From Bacillota bacterium (GTDB lineage: Bacteria; Bacillota; Sulfobacillia; Sulfobacillales; Sulfobacillaceae): DNA of 64,000 nucleotides. This document shows, piece after piece, positions 9,638-18,277 of the stretch (within the stretch, counting starts at the first letter, position 1; every line of letters begins with the position of its first letter). The notes beneath the pieces are model-generated. The model ran no database searches and was not told the DNA's origin. It saw nothing but the letters and a program-made list of their open reading frames with translations. Location: contig JAKACZ010000004.1 of NCBI GenBank assembly GCA_021820965.1, positions 100,385 to 164,384 on the forward strand, written 5' to 3'. Both the position numbers and the translations under genes were made by a program.

Positions 9638-9787
9638 ATGTTCCGACTGCTCTCCATCGCACCGATAGCCGGCGGAATCGCCGCGCTTAAACTACCAATG
9701 GATGATTGGATTCGTTTAGGCGTCGAGGTGGCCCTCGGTCTCATCGCTGTAATCCTTGTCTCCCTCCGCCCCCAGGATAACCATTAG
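9638..9787 (+). CDS. Small membrane protein (49 aa)
   Basis: Short protein with two hydrophobic stretches, LLSIAPIAGGIAAL and VALGLIAVILVSL, predicting one or two membrane helices. I chose the ATG at 9638 because a strong GGAGGCG lies 7 bases upstream; the longer frame from 9569 lacks this signal. It is divergent from the Xaa-Pro peptidase gene. No family recognised. Confidence 0.55.
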   Translation: MFRLLSIAPIAGGIAALKLPMDDWIRLGVEVALGLIAVILVSLRPQDNH

Positions 9788-10112
9788 ACAATTTTGAACG
9801 GGTTGGATCGCGATGGGCATCACCTTGCCTTCGTCGTCTCACCCTCATTCTACCAAAATGGCATCATACCGCTTGATAAATCCGTCGGGCGCTCAGGCTA
9901 CGGGCGGCTGTTGCCCCGACAGACGCTTCCTGCCATGCCCGGCATTGAAGGGGCATTGGTATTTCCTGATTGGTCTTTGACACAGTAACCGAAACGTGGC
10001 ACGGTGCTCGGAGTGATGGTTGACTTTGCCCGGCTAACCAGCCGTTCAAATTGCTTAATCGGGTTGTTGTGTGCACCCCCGTTACCTTATTAGCACCATA
10101 AAGCATATACCG
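9788..10112. other. Stretch without a recognisable gene
   Basis: Short frames on both strands, none with a ribosome binding site or motif. It lies downstream of the decayed argS fragment and is probably part of the same decayed patch. Confidence 0.4.
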
Positions 10113-10525
10113 TCACGCCGCGCACATCCTATCGGGGGCTCCAATGCCCAGGAGACGCAGGCCGTGTTTGAGCACTGCACCGGTGTGATACGCAGGGCCA
10201 ATAATTTTCCCGCTCACGGTTGTCCTCGCTCAGAATGCGCTGGGTGTTGTACAAGCTGTTAAAACTCTGGGCGATGCCCAGCAGGCGTCGGGTCATGAGA
10301 AAGGGCTCGTTCTTCTCTGCCGCTTCGGCCACTGTGTCCCCATACCCCGACAACGCCGTCCAGAGCTGCCATTCCCTCGTCGTCACAAGCGGCTCTCCCG
10401 CGGCGGTAACGGTCTGTAAACAGTTCTCGGGCCTGATGCGGGCTTTGTCGATCAGACTGCAGATTCGCGCATGGATATACCCGGCAAAAAAGAGGTTGAA
10501 AACGGTACAAGTGTTTACGCGTCAC
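10113..10525 (-). pseudogene. Decayed C-terminal fragment of a second arginyl-tRNA synthetase
   Basis: Reading the minus strand across two frames gives the anticodon-binding (DALR) domain of ArgRS. The first part is VFNLFFAGYIHARICSLIDK and LVTTREWQLW; then come AEAAEKNEPF and the very typical IAQSFNSLYNTQRIL. After a frame change comes VLKHGLRLLGIGAPDRM, which is the conserved end of ArgRS. The frame change falls near 10185-10195, and the frame is closed upstream at about 10525 by a stop. The catalytic domain is absent. The sequence differs clearly from the intact argS at 26012-27682, so it is a remnant of a different ArgRS lineage and not a recent duplicate. Confidence 0.75.
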
Positions 10526-10826
10526 CACATGATGAGACCGTTAGTATAGCGTTCACGAGAGGGCATGCCACCTCCCGCAGTGGGGAATGATGGTGGAGAC
10601 TTGGCGACCCGGTATGCACATGGTACGTTCCTCCCACGTCAAGAGGATGAATGTACGAACGATAGCGAATGCAGCCGACTACGTTCATACAAAAGCTTCC
10701 AAATCCGATTCAAAATCTTTTTGCCCGGGTATATAACTTGCCCGTTCGCCTCTAGTGTTGCGGCCCGGAGCCGGATCCCAGGCGCTCCGGTTTTGGCTCC
10801 CCACGGCCGAGCCTGCCGAAAAGTTG
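10526..10826. other. Stretch without a recognisable gene
   Basis: Intergenic DNA upstream of the argS remnant. No ORF with a ribosome binding site or motif was found. Confidence 0.4.
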
Positions 10827-11693
10827 TTACCGTGCACCAGCTAGAATTTCTTGTAGAGCTTGTGCATGGTCATGGATAAAATCGGTCCCGAATCGACGCG
10901 CGAACTTAGTCATGTCCAAGGTAACTGGTTTCTGCCACAGATATTGGGTTTCGATGAGACCCCGTGCAGGTGCAAATGCCAGGCCCACCAACCGGACCAA
11001 AGCGGGTCCCATCACCAGAAGCCGCGTCCTTCGACCTGTGGCCTGGCAAGCGATTTCCCGTAACTGATAGCCGGTGAGAGGCTCGGCGCCGGCGATATGC
11101 CAAACCTCCCCATAGGCGGAGGCTTCCGCAATCAAGCGAAGGGCACGAGCGGCATCGGGAAGGTGAACAAACTGGTGATGTAGCGAGGCAGGCCCAAACC
11201 AACGGATGGCGTGCGGAAGCAGATCCGTCGAAATCCCGTAAAAATCGGGAAATCGGACGATACCAATGGGGCGTGCAGACATGGCGGTCTCAAGCTGGGC
11301 TTCAATGCCATGACGGATCCAGCCCTTCTGGCTGACGGGATTCCGTGGCGCCGTTTCGTCTATTGCATCCGAAGAGGGCGGATATCCGTAGGAATAGACA
11401 TTGCCGACATAAACATAGCGGGCTGCAGTACCATCCAACGCCGCCAGCGTGGCTTCAATCATCGCTGGGTAGGCACTCCAGTCGTCGTAGCGTTGGTTGC
11501 GCGCATCTACAACGCAATCCGTCTCGGCAAACAAGCGATGGTGTCCAACGACATCCTGAGGATCTAATGTCATCCAGCGTACCGCCGGTTGTCGGTGCGA
11601 TGGTTCGGCCGCTCGGGTCACCGCAATCACCGGATGTCCAGCTTTCATAAACTCGCGGACGACATGTTGGCCGAGCCGGCCAGACGCTCCCAA
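10827..11693 (-). CDS. NAD(P)-binding epimerase/NmrA-like protein
   Basis: Rossmann-fold protein of the extended or atypical SDR group. The frame opens with GASGRLGQHVV (the NAD(P) glycine motif), and later YVYVGNVYSYG and RFPDFYG resemble the active-site and substrate-side segments of nucleotide-sugar epimerases. A canonical YxxxK is not obvious. In this frame the only start is TTG 11693, without a ribosome binding site, and it would delete the first beta strand. A well-placed ATG with AAGGGG at 11713 lies in another frame; removing one base would give a normal MTNKTVVLGASG beginning. The gene therefore appears frameshifted at its 5' end, by mutation or by sequence error. Function is unassigned. 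Confidence 0.65.
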   Translation of the reverse strand: MGASGRLGQHVVREFMKAGHPVIAVTRAAEPSHRQPAVRWMTLDPQDVVGHHRLFAETDCVVDARNQRYDDWSAYPAMIEATLAALDGTAARYVYVGNVYSYGYPPSSDAIDETAPRNPVSQKGWIRHGIEAQLETAMSARPIGIVRFPDFYGISTDLLPHAIRWFGPASLHHQFVHLPDAARALRLIAEASAYGEVWHIAGAEPLTGYQLREIACQATGRRTRLLVMGPALVRLVGLAFAPARGLIETQYLWQKPVTLDMTKFARRFGTDFIHDHAQALQEILAGAR

Positions 11694-11762
11694 TACTACC
11701 GTTTTCGTTTGTCATAACCCCTTTCATGTGCCCGAATGGTCGGCCGTCTATAGGTAAGAATT

Positions 11763-11925
11763 TTACGCTGAGAGCACCGCCTCACAGAGCTCCCGGGCCT
11801 GGCGGGCTAAGCGGGCCATGTCGTCAGGCGTTAACTCGCTCAGGCTCCCGACAATCACCTGGTTTATCAGTCCGTAACCGGCGTTGACTAAAAAATGCCG
11901 CGTCCATCGTTCTGAGCGCCGCTCC
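11763..11925 (-). pseudogene. Possible TetR-type regulator C-terminal remnant
   Basis: The last 45 codons read like the C-terminal helices of a TetR-family regulator (AGYGLINQVIVGSLSELTPD then MARLARQARELCEAVL). No DNA-binding N-terminus is found upstream in any frame. It lies just upstream of, and on the same strand as, the epimerase-like gene. The assignment is tentative. Confidence 0.3.
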
Positions 11926-12094
11926 CTCGGCTTGCAGCCGCCCCAAGTTCGCAATAGCCCACCGGTTCGTCGACCTTGGGCAGGCGATGCATATCCCCAT
12001 GCCACTGAAGGGAGCAAAACCGATAGGCCGACTGACGGGTCAAGCCCCATGTCGCGAATCGATCATGATGGATGACCGCGCGCTGGAAGAGATG

Positions 12095-12465
12095 TTAGGC
12101 GTGCAGAAGAATGATGGAGGCCGCAGCGACAATGACTGCAACGAGCTAGCCCAACTCCAATAACGCAAATTATCTAACTTTTGGTCCATTTCGTACCGGA
12201 GCTTGTCAATCTTGTTATCGAACTTGACATCCATTGTACCGAACTTAGCCTCCATTGCCCCAAACTTAGCATCCACCATATCAAACTTGGCATTCATCTT
12301 CGTTTCCAACGCGTCGATCCGAGCATTGGTTGCGTCGATTTTATTTTCGAGCCGATCTTCGATGCGGCGTAATTCTTGAAGAAGGTGAAATCCCCACGAA
12401 GCGGGAATATCCCCACCTGGTAAGGTCGGCGATTCATTCTCCGGAATGAAAAGACCTTCTTTCAT
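12095..12465 (-). pseudogene. Coiled-coil tail-anchored protein, frameshifted
   Basis: The N-terminal 110 residues form a heptad-like coiled coil made of repeated segments (ALETKMNAKFDMVDAKFGAM and similar). The open frame then leaves the expected sequence. One base out of frame, from about 12150 to a TAA at 12095, the DNA reads AVIVAAASIILLHA, an ideal transmembrane tail. The intact ancestor was therefore a coiled-coil protein with a C-terminal membrane anchor of about 123 aa, and a single indel has separated the two parts. In the shifted frame the ORF runs on to 12040. The start ATG at 12465 follows a GGAAC-type, weak ribosome binding site. Such proteins are common in Firmicutes but of unknown role. 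Confidence 0.6.
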
Positions 12466-12559
12466 CGGACGGACGGTTCCTTTCTCTTAGTATAGGCGTT
12501 CCGATGACCAAAAGGAAAAGCTGAAGTTTTTCGACGCTGCGCGTAGTTCATGAGTTGCA

Positions 12560-12808
12560 GTGTGCATGCCTTCACATGGCTTTGCCCCGGTACTGCTCGA
12601 GACGTTTGTCGAAGAACCCTGGGTGGGCACCTGTTATGCCGCAGCGAATTGGCAGCGGCTGGGGCACACCACCGGCCGGGGGCGGACCGGGACCGCCCGC
12701 CCGACGCTCCCGCGCAAAAGTGTGTGGGTGTATCCCTTGATGCGCCACTGGCGCACCGCGCTGATGGCGCCCTGGCCGGCACCGGTAGACCCGGAGGTGG
12801 ACGCATGA
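12560..12808 (+). pseudogene. DUF4338 (DruA-like) fragment
   Basis: The 82-codon frame matches the C-terminal part of DUF4338 proteins: PVLLETFVEEP, GTCYAAANWQRLGHTTGRGR and PRKSVWVYPLMRHWR are typical segments. The N-terminal two thirds are missing, so this is a remnant. DUF4338 genes commonly sit beside transposase genes, and one (DruA) belongs to Druantia defence systems. Here the next frame looks like a transposase N-terminus, which favours the transposon context. Confidence 0.6.
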
Positions 12809-12848
12809 GGGCGGAGGGCGCCCGCCCCTTCAGACGGGTGGTGACATT

Positions 12849-13109
12849 GAGACAAACACCAAAGCGCCGTATGCCTCCGTCGCCGAGGAAGAGCAAGCCC
12901 GTGAAGAGGCGGCGGCAACCCAACTCCGCATTTGGCGCGCACATTTGCCGGAGATTTTCGAGAAAATGAGCCGCATTGCGGATCCGCATCCGTGTATCGG
13001 GTGTAGGCCTATCAAACGAGTTGATGATGCCGGTATCTTTCCGGAGAAGCGCCGCATGCTGACGCTACGAAAGACAGTGGGAGTCAGGCTGGAATCCACC
13101 GCAAAATGA
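12849..13109 (+). pseudogene. Transposase N-terminal remnant
   Basis: The plus-strand frame reads SVAEEEQAREEAAATQLRIW followed by RAHLPEIFEKMSRIADP, resembling the start of the transposases found downstream of DUF4338 genes. The sequence then diverges and stops at 13109 with no catalytic domain. No ribosome binding site was found. With 12560-12808 it marks a decayed insertion element of roughly 0.55 kb. Confidence 0.45.
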
Positions 13110-13191
13110 TGGCTGGCATTCGCGGATTTCCGCCTGGGAGTGCAACCAACGAACAATATCCGTAGGTTGCCTTAAGTATTCGGAACCTGCT

Positions 13192-14055
13192 TTAGCTATC
13201 CATCCCGTTGACGTATGCCTTGACTGCCCGCATGGCCGATGCAAATGCGGTAACCAGACTTCGCTCCCACGGGTCCATAGCCGCGTCCCCGATGACCGTC
13301 ATGCGAAGATGCCGACCATAGGCCTGGTCGCCTCGCACCCGAGCAATTTGCCATACGATATCGGGCTCCATGCCAATGCGCACCAATACGTCCGAGCCCT
13401 CCCAGGCCGCATCCGGTGCCCCGGCGCCGGTGAAGGGCACGCGAAGGTACCCCGGTTTTCCCTCAATCCGCACTGCTTCGGTCCGGTAAAAGACGGTCGC
13501 CGACGTGTCACTCAACTCAGTTTGATACGGGAGGCGAGCATAAAGACGGGGCGAACGCACCGCCAGCGTCACCGCGTGACCCGCCCGAGCCAACCGAATG
13601 GCTCCTTCGACGCTCCGATCGCCGCCTCCGATTATAAGGACACGCCGCTTTGGTGCACAACCTGCCAATTCACTCACAGATCCACGGAAAGCCTGGTCCT
13701 CGCCCGGAATGTGAAGGCGCCGCGTGCGTAGCCCGGGTGCGTAAAAGAGCCAGCCCGCTTCAAGAGCCGAGCCATCACTCAAACTTAACTCTGAGCCGTT
13801 CCACGACATCGCCTGCCGCCCATACTCGATGGCAGCACCGACACGTCCAAGCTCTTGTGTGAGACGCTCAATCAGGACGTGTGCCGGAGCAGGAGAAAAT
13901 CCGGGCAAATCGACAATGGGCATCGAGTAGCTTAATAGTTGGCCGCCTGGCTTCGGTTGACGTTCAACCACCAACACCTCAATGCCCAATCGGCGGGCCC
14001 ACAAGGCGGCGGCCAATCCGGCCGGACCGCCCCCGACAACAAGAACCCGCGTCAT
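13192..14055 (-). CDS. Thioredoxin-reductase-like FAD/NAD(P) oxidoreductase without the CxxC
   Basis: A 287-aa flavoprotein. The FAD-binding motif VLVVGGGPAGLAAALWARR is at the N-terminus, followed by a PGGQLLSYS flavin-site segment. A second glycine motif, VLIIGGGDRSVEGAIRLA (near residues 139-156), resembles the NADPH site of thioredoxin reductase. The CATC redox pair that should precede it is replaced by SELAGCAP, so dithiol chemistry is not possible. The family includes ferredoxin-NADP reductases of the TrxR type, but this protein is shorter. It directly follows the membrane protein gene 14056-14931 with no gap, suggesting joint translation. The electron acceptor is unknown. Confidence 0.8.
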   Translation of the reverse strand: MTRVLVVGGGPAGLAAALWARRLGIEVLVVERQPKPGGQLLSYSMPIVDLPGFSPAPAHVLIERLTQELGRVGAAIEYGRQAMSWNGSELSLSDGSALEAGWLFYAPGLRTRRLHIPGEDQAFRGSVSELAGCAPKRRVLIIGGGDRSVEGAIRLARAGHAVTLAVRSPRLYARLPYQTELSDTSATVFYRTEAVRIEGKPGYLRVPFTGAGAPDAAWEGSDVLVRIGMEPDIVWQIARVRGDQAYGRHLRMTVIGDAAMDPWERSLVTAFASAMRAVKAYVNGMDS

Positions 14056-14931
14056 TTAAAAGAGCGGCGGATGCTCCTCGTCGAGCCCGACGAGGACACG
14101 CTCCTTAAATGTGGTCAGGACGGTAATGAAACGCAAAAGGGCAAAATTGAACAGCCAGCCGCCCGCCGCCAGCATCTCCGGCTGCCAGTTGAACAGCGGC
14201 GGCGGAGCAAACGCTTCATGCCATAAAATCAGCGCCGTGGCACCCACTGCCGCACTCAAGGCGGCCCAAGCCTGCAGCACCACCATGTAAAATCCAGGGC
14301 CCAGCCAATGGCGCAGCCAGATCCAGGGCACGCTTACGACAACGCCGCTTAGTACCAACGAACTTGTGGTGGAGACAAAGACCGGATGAAACATGTTCGC
14401 ATTGACGACGGACCAGGGGAGGCTGGCCACCAGAGCTAAAATAATTCCGGTGGCGAATCCGACTATCGCCATACGGCCGAATTCGCGCAGGGCCAAGGGA
14501 TGTCCAGCGTGGTGAAAGCGGAGACGAAGCATCTTCAGGTGAAGGCGCAGCGGGCGCGAGCGGCGAGTCTGCAAGCCGGTCGACACCACGCCCCATAGCG
14601 CCATTATCCGCCCCAGTGCCAACGCGGCAAAAGATTCGGTGCGGAGACTGAAGGCCACAATCGAGACGCCAACAATTAGCTGAGCAACCGACAACAACCA
14701 CAGCCAACCGCGCTGCTCGGTAATGGGGCCCGACACCCGCGCCGCCAGTTGCAGCGGAGCGCCAAGCCACGCCATGGCCTCGCCCATGGCTTCCTCTTTC
14801 GTCAAGCCCTCACCACGGGCGTATTCAAAGCGTTCTAAAAGCTGGGCGCGAAAATGCGCCTTATAGCGCCGCGCCTGATACTTGTCCGAGACACCGTGAA
14901 CGGCCAGATCCAAATATTCTTCCCAGCCCAT
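14056..14931 (-). CDS. Membrane protein with N-terminal helical permease-prefix-like domain
   Basis: The first 75 residues form a soluble helical domain (WEEYLDLAVHGVSDKYQARR, then a KEEAMGEAMAWLGAP segment) similar in pattern to the HAAS/permease-prefix domains of Firmicutes, which bind partner regulators. About six hydrophobic helices follow. I chose the ATG at 14931 because GGGAGGTG lies 7 bases upstream; the frame could extend nine codons further. It runs directly into the flavoprotein gene. Function is unknown. Confidence 0.6.
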   Translation of the reverse strand: MGWEEYLDLAVHGVSDKYQARRYKAHFRAQLLERFEYARGEGLTKEEAMGEAMAWLGAPLQLAARVSGPITEQRGWLWLLSVAQLIVGVSIVAFSLRTESFAALALGRIMALWGVVSTGLQTRRSRPLRLHLKMLRLRFHHAGHPLALREFGRMAIVGFATGIILALVASLPWSVVNANMFHPVFVSTTSSLVLSGVVVSVPWIWLRHWLGPGFYMVVLQAWAALSAAVGATALILWHEAFAPPPLFNWQPEMLAAGGWLFNFALLRFITVLTTFKERVLVGLDEEHPPLF

Positions 14932-15162
14932 GCGCACACCTCCCTTCTTTCCGCTCAATCGCGATCATAATGCAAATGGCATAGGCTCACAAGCAAGCTT
15001 TTCGCCTAGTGCGAATCGGCCGCCCGTTTTAACCAAATCAACTATTACAGACAAGACGGTTATCCGCCAGTTTTTGTTGCCAAAGTTTTAAGCACTATCC
15101 TAATAAATGCAGGAAAAATTCACATCATAGGCGAAACAGCAACGAGGAGGTTTTTACATAGA

Positions 15163-16194
15163 ATGGCAGACGCAATCATTTGGTCGGTAGGCGGATACGC
15201 GCCTCCGCATATCATTACCAATAAGAGGCTGAGTGAGCGCATGGACACCAGCGACGAATGGATCCAGACGCGCACCGGGATTCGTGAGCGCCGAAGCGCC
15301 GGCGATGAAGAGACCACCGCCACCGCATCAATCCAATCCGGCAAAGCCGCACTAGAGGCTTCTGAATTTGAAGCCGAAGATTTGGATTGGGTGGTTGTAT
15401 GTACCGACACGCCAGAGATGTGGTCACCCGCCACTGCGTGTTTCGTGCAAGATGCGCTGGGGGCCCGCCAGGCATCCGCGATTGACCTCACGGGTGGCTG
15501 CGCCGGGTTCTTGCAGACACTGCAGATTATGAGTCCGCTAGCACAAGCGGGAAAACGCCTATTAGTGATTGGCACCGAATTGTTGACCCATGCATTGAAC
15601 TGGAACGATCGCTCCACGGCGGTCCTGTTCGGCGATGGCTCCAGCGCATTTCTTATGGGGCCTTCCGATGCGGGGCACGGTGGCATACGGATTGGGCCGG
15701 GCCTTTCACGAAGCGATGGCAGTCAAACCGACATCTTAGGCAAGCCCTATGGCGGCACCCGTTATGCCATTACGCCGGAGTTGGTCCGTGAAGGACGGCT
15801 GCATACCATTCGCATGGAAGGGCCTAAGGTGTTTAAGCACGCCGTAACGATGATGAGCGACATCGGCCGCCGGGTGATACAAGAGGCCCAACTGGGACTG
15901 GAGCAGATTGACTGGGTCGTACCGCACCAAGCCAATCAGCGCATTATTGATGCCGTCACGCATCAAGTAGGCATCCCCGCCGAGCGCGTGTTTTCACACG
16001 TTGCCCGATTCGCCAATACCGGGTCGGCATCCATTGGCTTGGCAATGTCGGATATGCTGGATCAACGCCTAATCAAACCGGGGCAGCGGCTATTGTCTGT
16101 GGCGTTTGGGGCGGGCTTTTCCTGGGCATCTCAGTTATTCTTTGTGGATCAGGTGCCACCCGCACAATTTATCCATGCTGGTGAGCCGGTGTAA
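15163..16194 (+). CDS. fabH: 3-oxoacyl-ACP synthase III (KAS III)
   Basis: Condenses acetyl-CoA (or a branched acyl-CoA) with malonyl-ACP to start fatty-acid synthesis. The catalytic triad is visible: Cys in DLTGGCAGFL (about residue 113), His in PHQANQRI and Asn in RFANTGSAS. At 343 aa it is slightly longer than the typical 310-330. The ATG at 15163 has GAGGAGG 11 bases upstream. The branched-chain 2-oxoacid dehydrogenase operon elsewhere in the window could supply branched primers, but that link is inference. No other fab gene is adjacent, so this may be an additional FabH paralogue. Confidence 0.92.
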   Translation: MADAIIWSVGGYAPPHIITNKRLSERMDTSDEWIQTRTGIRERRSAGDEETTATASIQSGKAALEASEFEAEDLDWVVVCTDTPEMWSPATACFVQDALGARQASAIDLTGGCAGFLQTLQIMSPLAQAGKRLLVIGTELLTHALNWNDRSTAVLFGDGSSAFLMGPSDAGHGGIRIGPGLSRSDGSQTDILGKPYGGTRYAITPELVREGRLHTIRMEGPKVFKHAVTMMSDIGRRVIQEAQLGLEQIDWVVPHQANQRIIDAVTHQVGIPAERVFSHVARFANTGSASIGLAMSDMLDQRLIKPGQRLLSVAFGAGFSWASQLFFVDQVPPAQFIHAGEPV

Positions 16195-16324
16195 CAAAAC
16201 CCATACGTCGCGACGGTTCGACGGTGATTTACCAAGATCAATCGACATAGCGCATGCAGCTAAAAAGCTATACTGGATCTCGACGCCATCGTCCGTTGGA
16301 GCCCTGCAGAAAGGAGGACTTCCC

Positions 16325-16978
16325 CTGGCCGGACAGCATCGGGACCCGTGGGAGGTCCTGGGCATCGCACCGACTGCCGACGTCAATCAGATTCGCGCTG
16401 CATACTTAGCGCAAGCGCGCCGTCATCATCCGGATCAATTTCGATTCGACCCGGAGCGCTATCGCCGACAGGAAGAACACATGAAAGCCATAAACGAGGC
16501 GTATCAGTGGGCTTTGAGGAATCCGCCCACCGCACCAGGCACCTCCCCTGGCGCTCCACCGCCTGAATCGGGACCGATCTGCCCGGACCACAATCATCCT
16601 GGCCTGCGCGAATGCCGGCGCTGCCATCAACCCATTTGCCTCGGCTGTCAAGGCTTTCGCCAATCCCTGTGCAACCGGCACGTACAAAGCGCGAGCATGC
16701 GTCAGACCCGTGGACGAGCTTTGAAGGAATGGGCCCCTCTGATTGTGCTAATCGTTGTCATGCGGTCTTTCGATCAACCTGGGATTTATATCGGGGTGGC
16801 GGTTTTGATCTATGTGGCCTGGCTAGGGCTTCGTCTCTTGCTGGCACGACGCTGGTTCGGTTGTTTGGCATTTTTGCTGTTGCCATATAGCCTTGTGCTG
16901 GCCGGCGTTTGGAGCCTCATAGAAAGCCTTAAGGAATGGAATCGCTCGCCGGGGCGGACACGCCGACCTTCGAGTTGA
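16325..16978 (+). CDS. J-domain membrane protein with a Cys/His-rich segment
   Basis: The N-terminal J-domain (about residues 6-68) contains the invariant HPD in RRHHPDQF, so it should stimulate a DnaK-type ATPase. A proline-rich linker follows, then a zinc-binding-like stretch, CPDHNHPGLRECRRCHQPIC and onward, and finally two or three membrane helices. No ATG, GTG or TTG exists in frame near the domain start. CTG 16325 lies 7 bases after a perfect AAAGGAGG and begins the domain correctly, so I take it as the start. The 3' end overlaps the convergent cytochrome gene by about 50 bases. It is not a classical DnaJ; its client is unknown. Confidence 0.75.
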   Translation: MAGQHRDPWEVLGIAPTADVNQIRAAYLAQARRHHPDQFRFDPERYRRQEEHMKAINEAYQWALRNPPTAPGTSPGAPPPESGPICPDHNHPGLRECRRCHQPICLGCQGFRQSLCNRHVQSASMRQTRGRALKEWAPLIVLIVVMRSFDQPGIYIGVAVLIYVAWLGLRLLLARRWFGCLAFLLLPYSLVLAGVWSLIESLKEWNRSPGRTRRPSS

Positions 16979-17324
16979 GCGACGCCACGTAAAGCGCCAC
17001 ACTGCGGATTTGACTGGGCGTCATCGTTTGTTTAAAGGCAGGCATTTGTTCCTTGCCGTCCCGTACAATGGATTCAATGGAGTCCAGTGACGCGGATGAC
17101 CCGGTCAATTGATTTAGCGCCGGAGCCAGCGAACCGTCAGGCATCCGCACAAAAGCCTCCCCATTCCCGCGGGGACCATGACAGGAGATGCAAGCCTCAT
17201 GGTAGAGCCGAGCGCCCTCGGCATAGGACGGGGGAGGCGCAGGAGTACGGGGCGGTGACCGGTGAAACGGCCAGATAGCGGCGGAACCTAAAAGCCAAAG
17301 CGCGACCCACTTGGCTGAGGTCAT
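16929..17324 (-). CDS. Small c-type cytochrome
   Basis: Exported monohaem cytochrome of 131 aa. An N-terminal hydrophobic segment (WVALWLLGSAAIWPF) is followed by the haem motif CISCH (about residue 46) and a distal Met candidate in KEQMPAFKQTMTP. The pattern fits the cytochrome c class I / cbb3 subunit C-like family. The gene follows the Tat-exported phosphoesterase with a 4-base overlap. It should act outside the membrane as an electron carrier; no oxidase is nearby. Confidence 0.85.
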   Translation of the reverse strand: MTSAKWVALWLLGSAAIWPFHRSPPRTPAPPPSYAEGARLYHEACISCHGPRGNGEAFVRMPDGSLAPALNQLTGSSASLDSIESIVRDGKEQMPAFKQTMTPSQIRSVALYVASLNSKVGVSAPASDSIP

Positions 17325-18223
17325 GGCCGCACCCCCCGCGGTGCGGATTGGGCAAGCGGCACCTGGCCGTCCGAAAACCCCCGACTATCGATGTCGATGA
17401 CGCGTAGTCCGAGCCCCATGTCTGGATTGGTTCCTCCTTGGGGCCATGGTTCGAGCCGCACCAGCGACCCGGGTTCAGGCAGTGGCCAGGATGTGGGAAG
17501 GCCTGCATAATTCATCGTTCCGTATGCCCGCCGGTTGAGGGCTTGATGGATGTGACCAAAAAGAAAGTGCCGTAACCGGAAACCGGCCATGAGTGCATAG
17601 GCCTGCGGTCCGTCAAACGTTGACCAGTTCCACGGCCCGAATAAGGAAAAAAGCGGAGCATGAGATAGCACCAAGAGACGGGCGTCATTGCCCAGGCGGC
17701 GGGTCTCGGCCGAAAGCCAGCTTAATTGCCCGCGGCCCAAGTAATATCCGCGGCTGACGTTGTCCAACCCAAACACGTGCAGTCCTCGGAACACCCGGTG
17801 GAAATATAGCGGACCAATGCGGTGCTCAAACGCGCGCCCCATATCGCCAAAAGTGTCATGCTCACCCGGCACTGCCATCCATGGAACTTCTATGGCGTCT
17901 AGCCGAGTCTTCACCGCGTCAAGCCGTCGCTCGCGCTCCGCGGCGGTATGGCAGGCCTGGATCAAGTCGCCGGTCACCACCAAAAGATCCGGGGATAGGG
18001 ACTTCGCCTGATCTAGGGCCCGCTGGAACGTTCCATCGATGCTGCGGTTCCATTCACCTCGATAGCCCCAGTGAAAGTCGCTTAAGTTGACAAGCCGGGT
18101 GCGCCCGGACTCTTGCGCCACAGGTGCCGCCGCCGTGCCCGATCTTGGCAGAGGAACTCTCCACAAAAGACCCGCCAGCCCTATGGCTCCGACAAACTGG
18201 CGCCGCGTCAACCGCCGTTCCAT
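17321..18223 (-). CDS. Tat-exported calcineurin-like metallophosphoesterase
   Basis: Extracytoplasmic metal-dependent phosphoesterase. The N-terminal TRRQFVGAIGLAGLLW is a twin-arginine signal. Metal-binding motifs follow in order: SDFHWG (Asp-x-His), VVTGDLI (GD), PGEHD in the position of GNHD, LVLSHAPLF, and FGHIHQA. The start is taken as ATG 18223, the second of two close ATGs, because the GGAGGG is 6 bases away; ATG 18229 is only 0-3 bases from it. The downstream cytochrome gene overlaps by 4 bases. The substrate is unknown. Confidence 0.87.
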   Translation of the reverse strand: MERRLTRRQFVGAIGLAGLLWRVPLPRSGTAAAPVAQESGRTRLVNLSDFHWGYRGEWNRSIDGTFQRALDQAKSLSPDLLVVTGDLIQACHTAAERERRLDAVKTRLDAIEVPWMAVPGEHDTFGDMGRAFEHRIGPLYFHRVFRGLHVFGLDNVSRGYYLGRGQLSWLSAETRRLGNDARLLVLSHAPLFSLFGPWNWSTFDGPQAYALMAGFRLRHFLFGHIHQALNRRAYGTMNYAGLPTSWPLPEPGSLVRLEPWPQGGTNPDMGLGLRVIDIDSRGFSDGQVPLAQSAPRGVRP

Positions 18224-18277
18224 GGCCATCCCTCCGGTGTCAAAATTCCCCACCCGAGGGACAACTATGCGCAGTCA

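Noticed and set aside
12560..12808. A Druantia defence system
   Set aside because: Only a DUF4338 fragment is present, with none of the Druantia helicase genes, and it lies next to a transposase-like frame.
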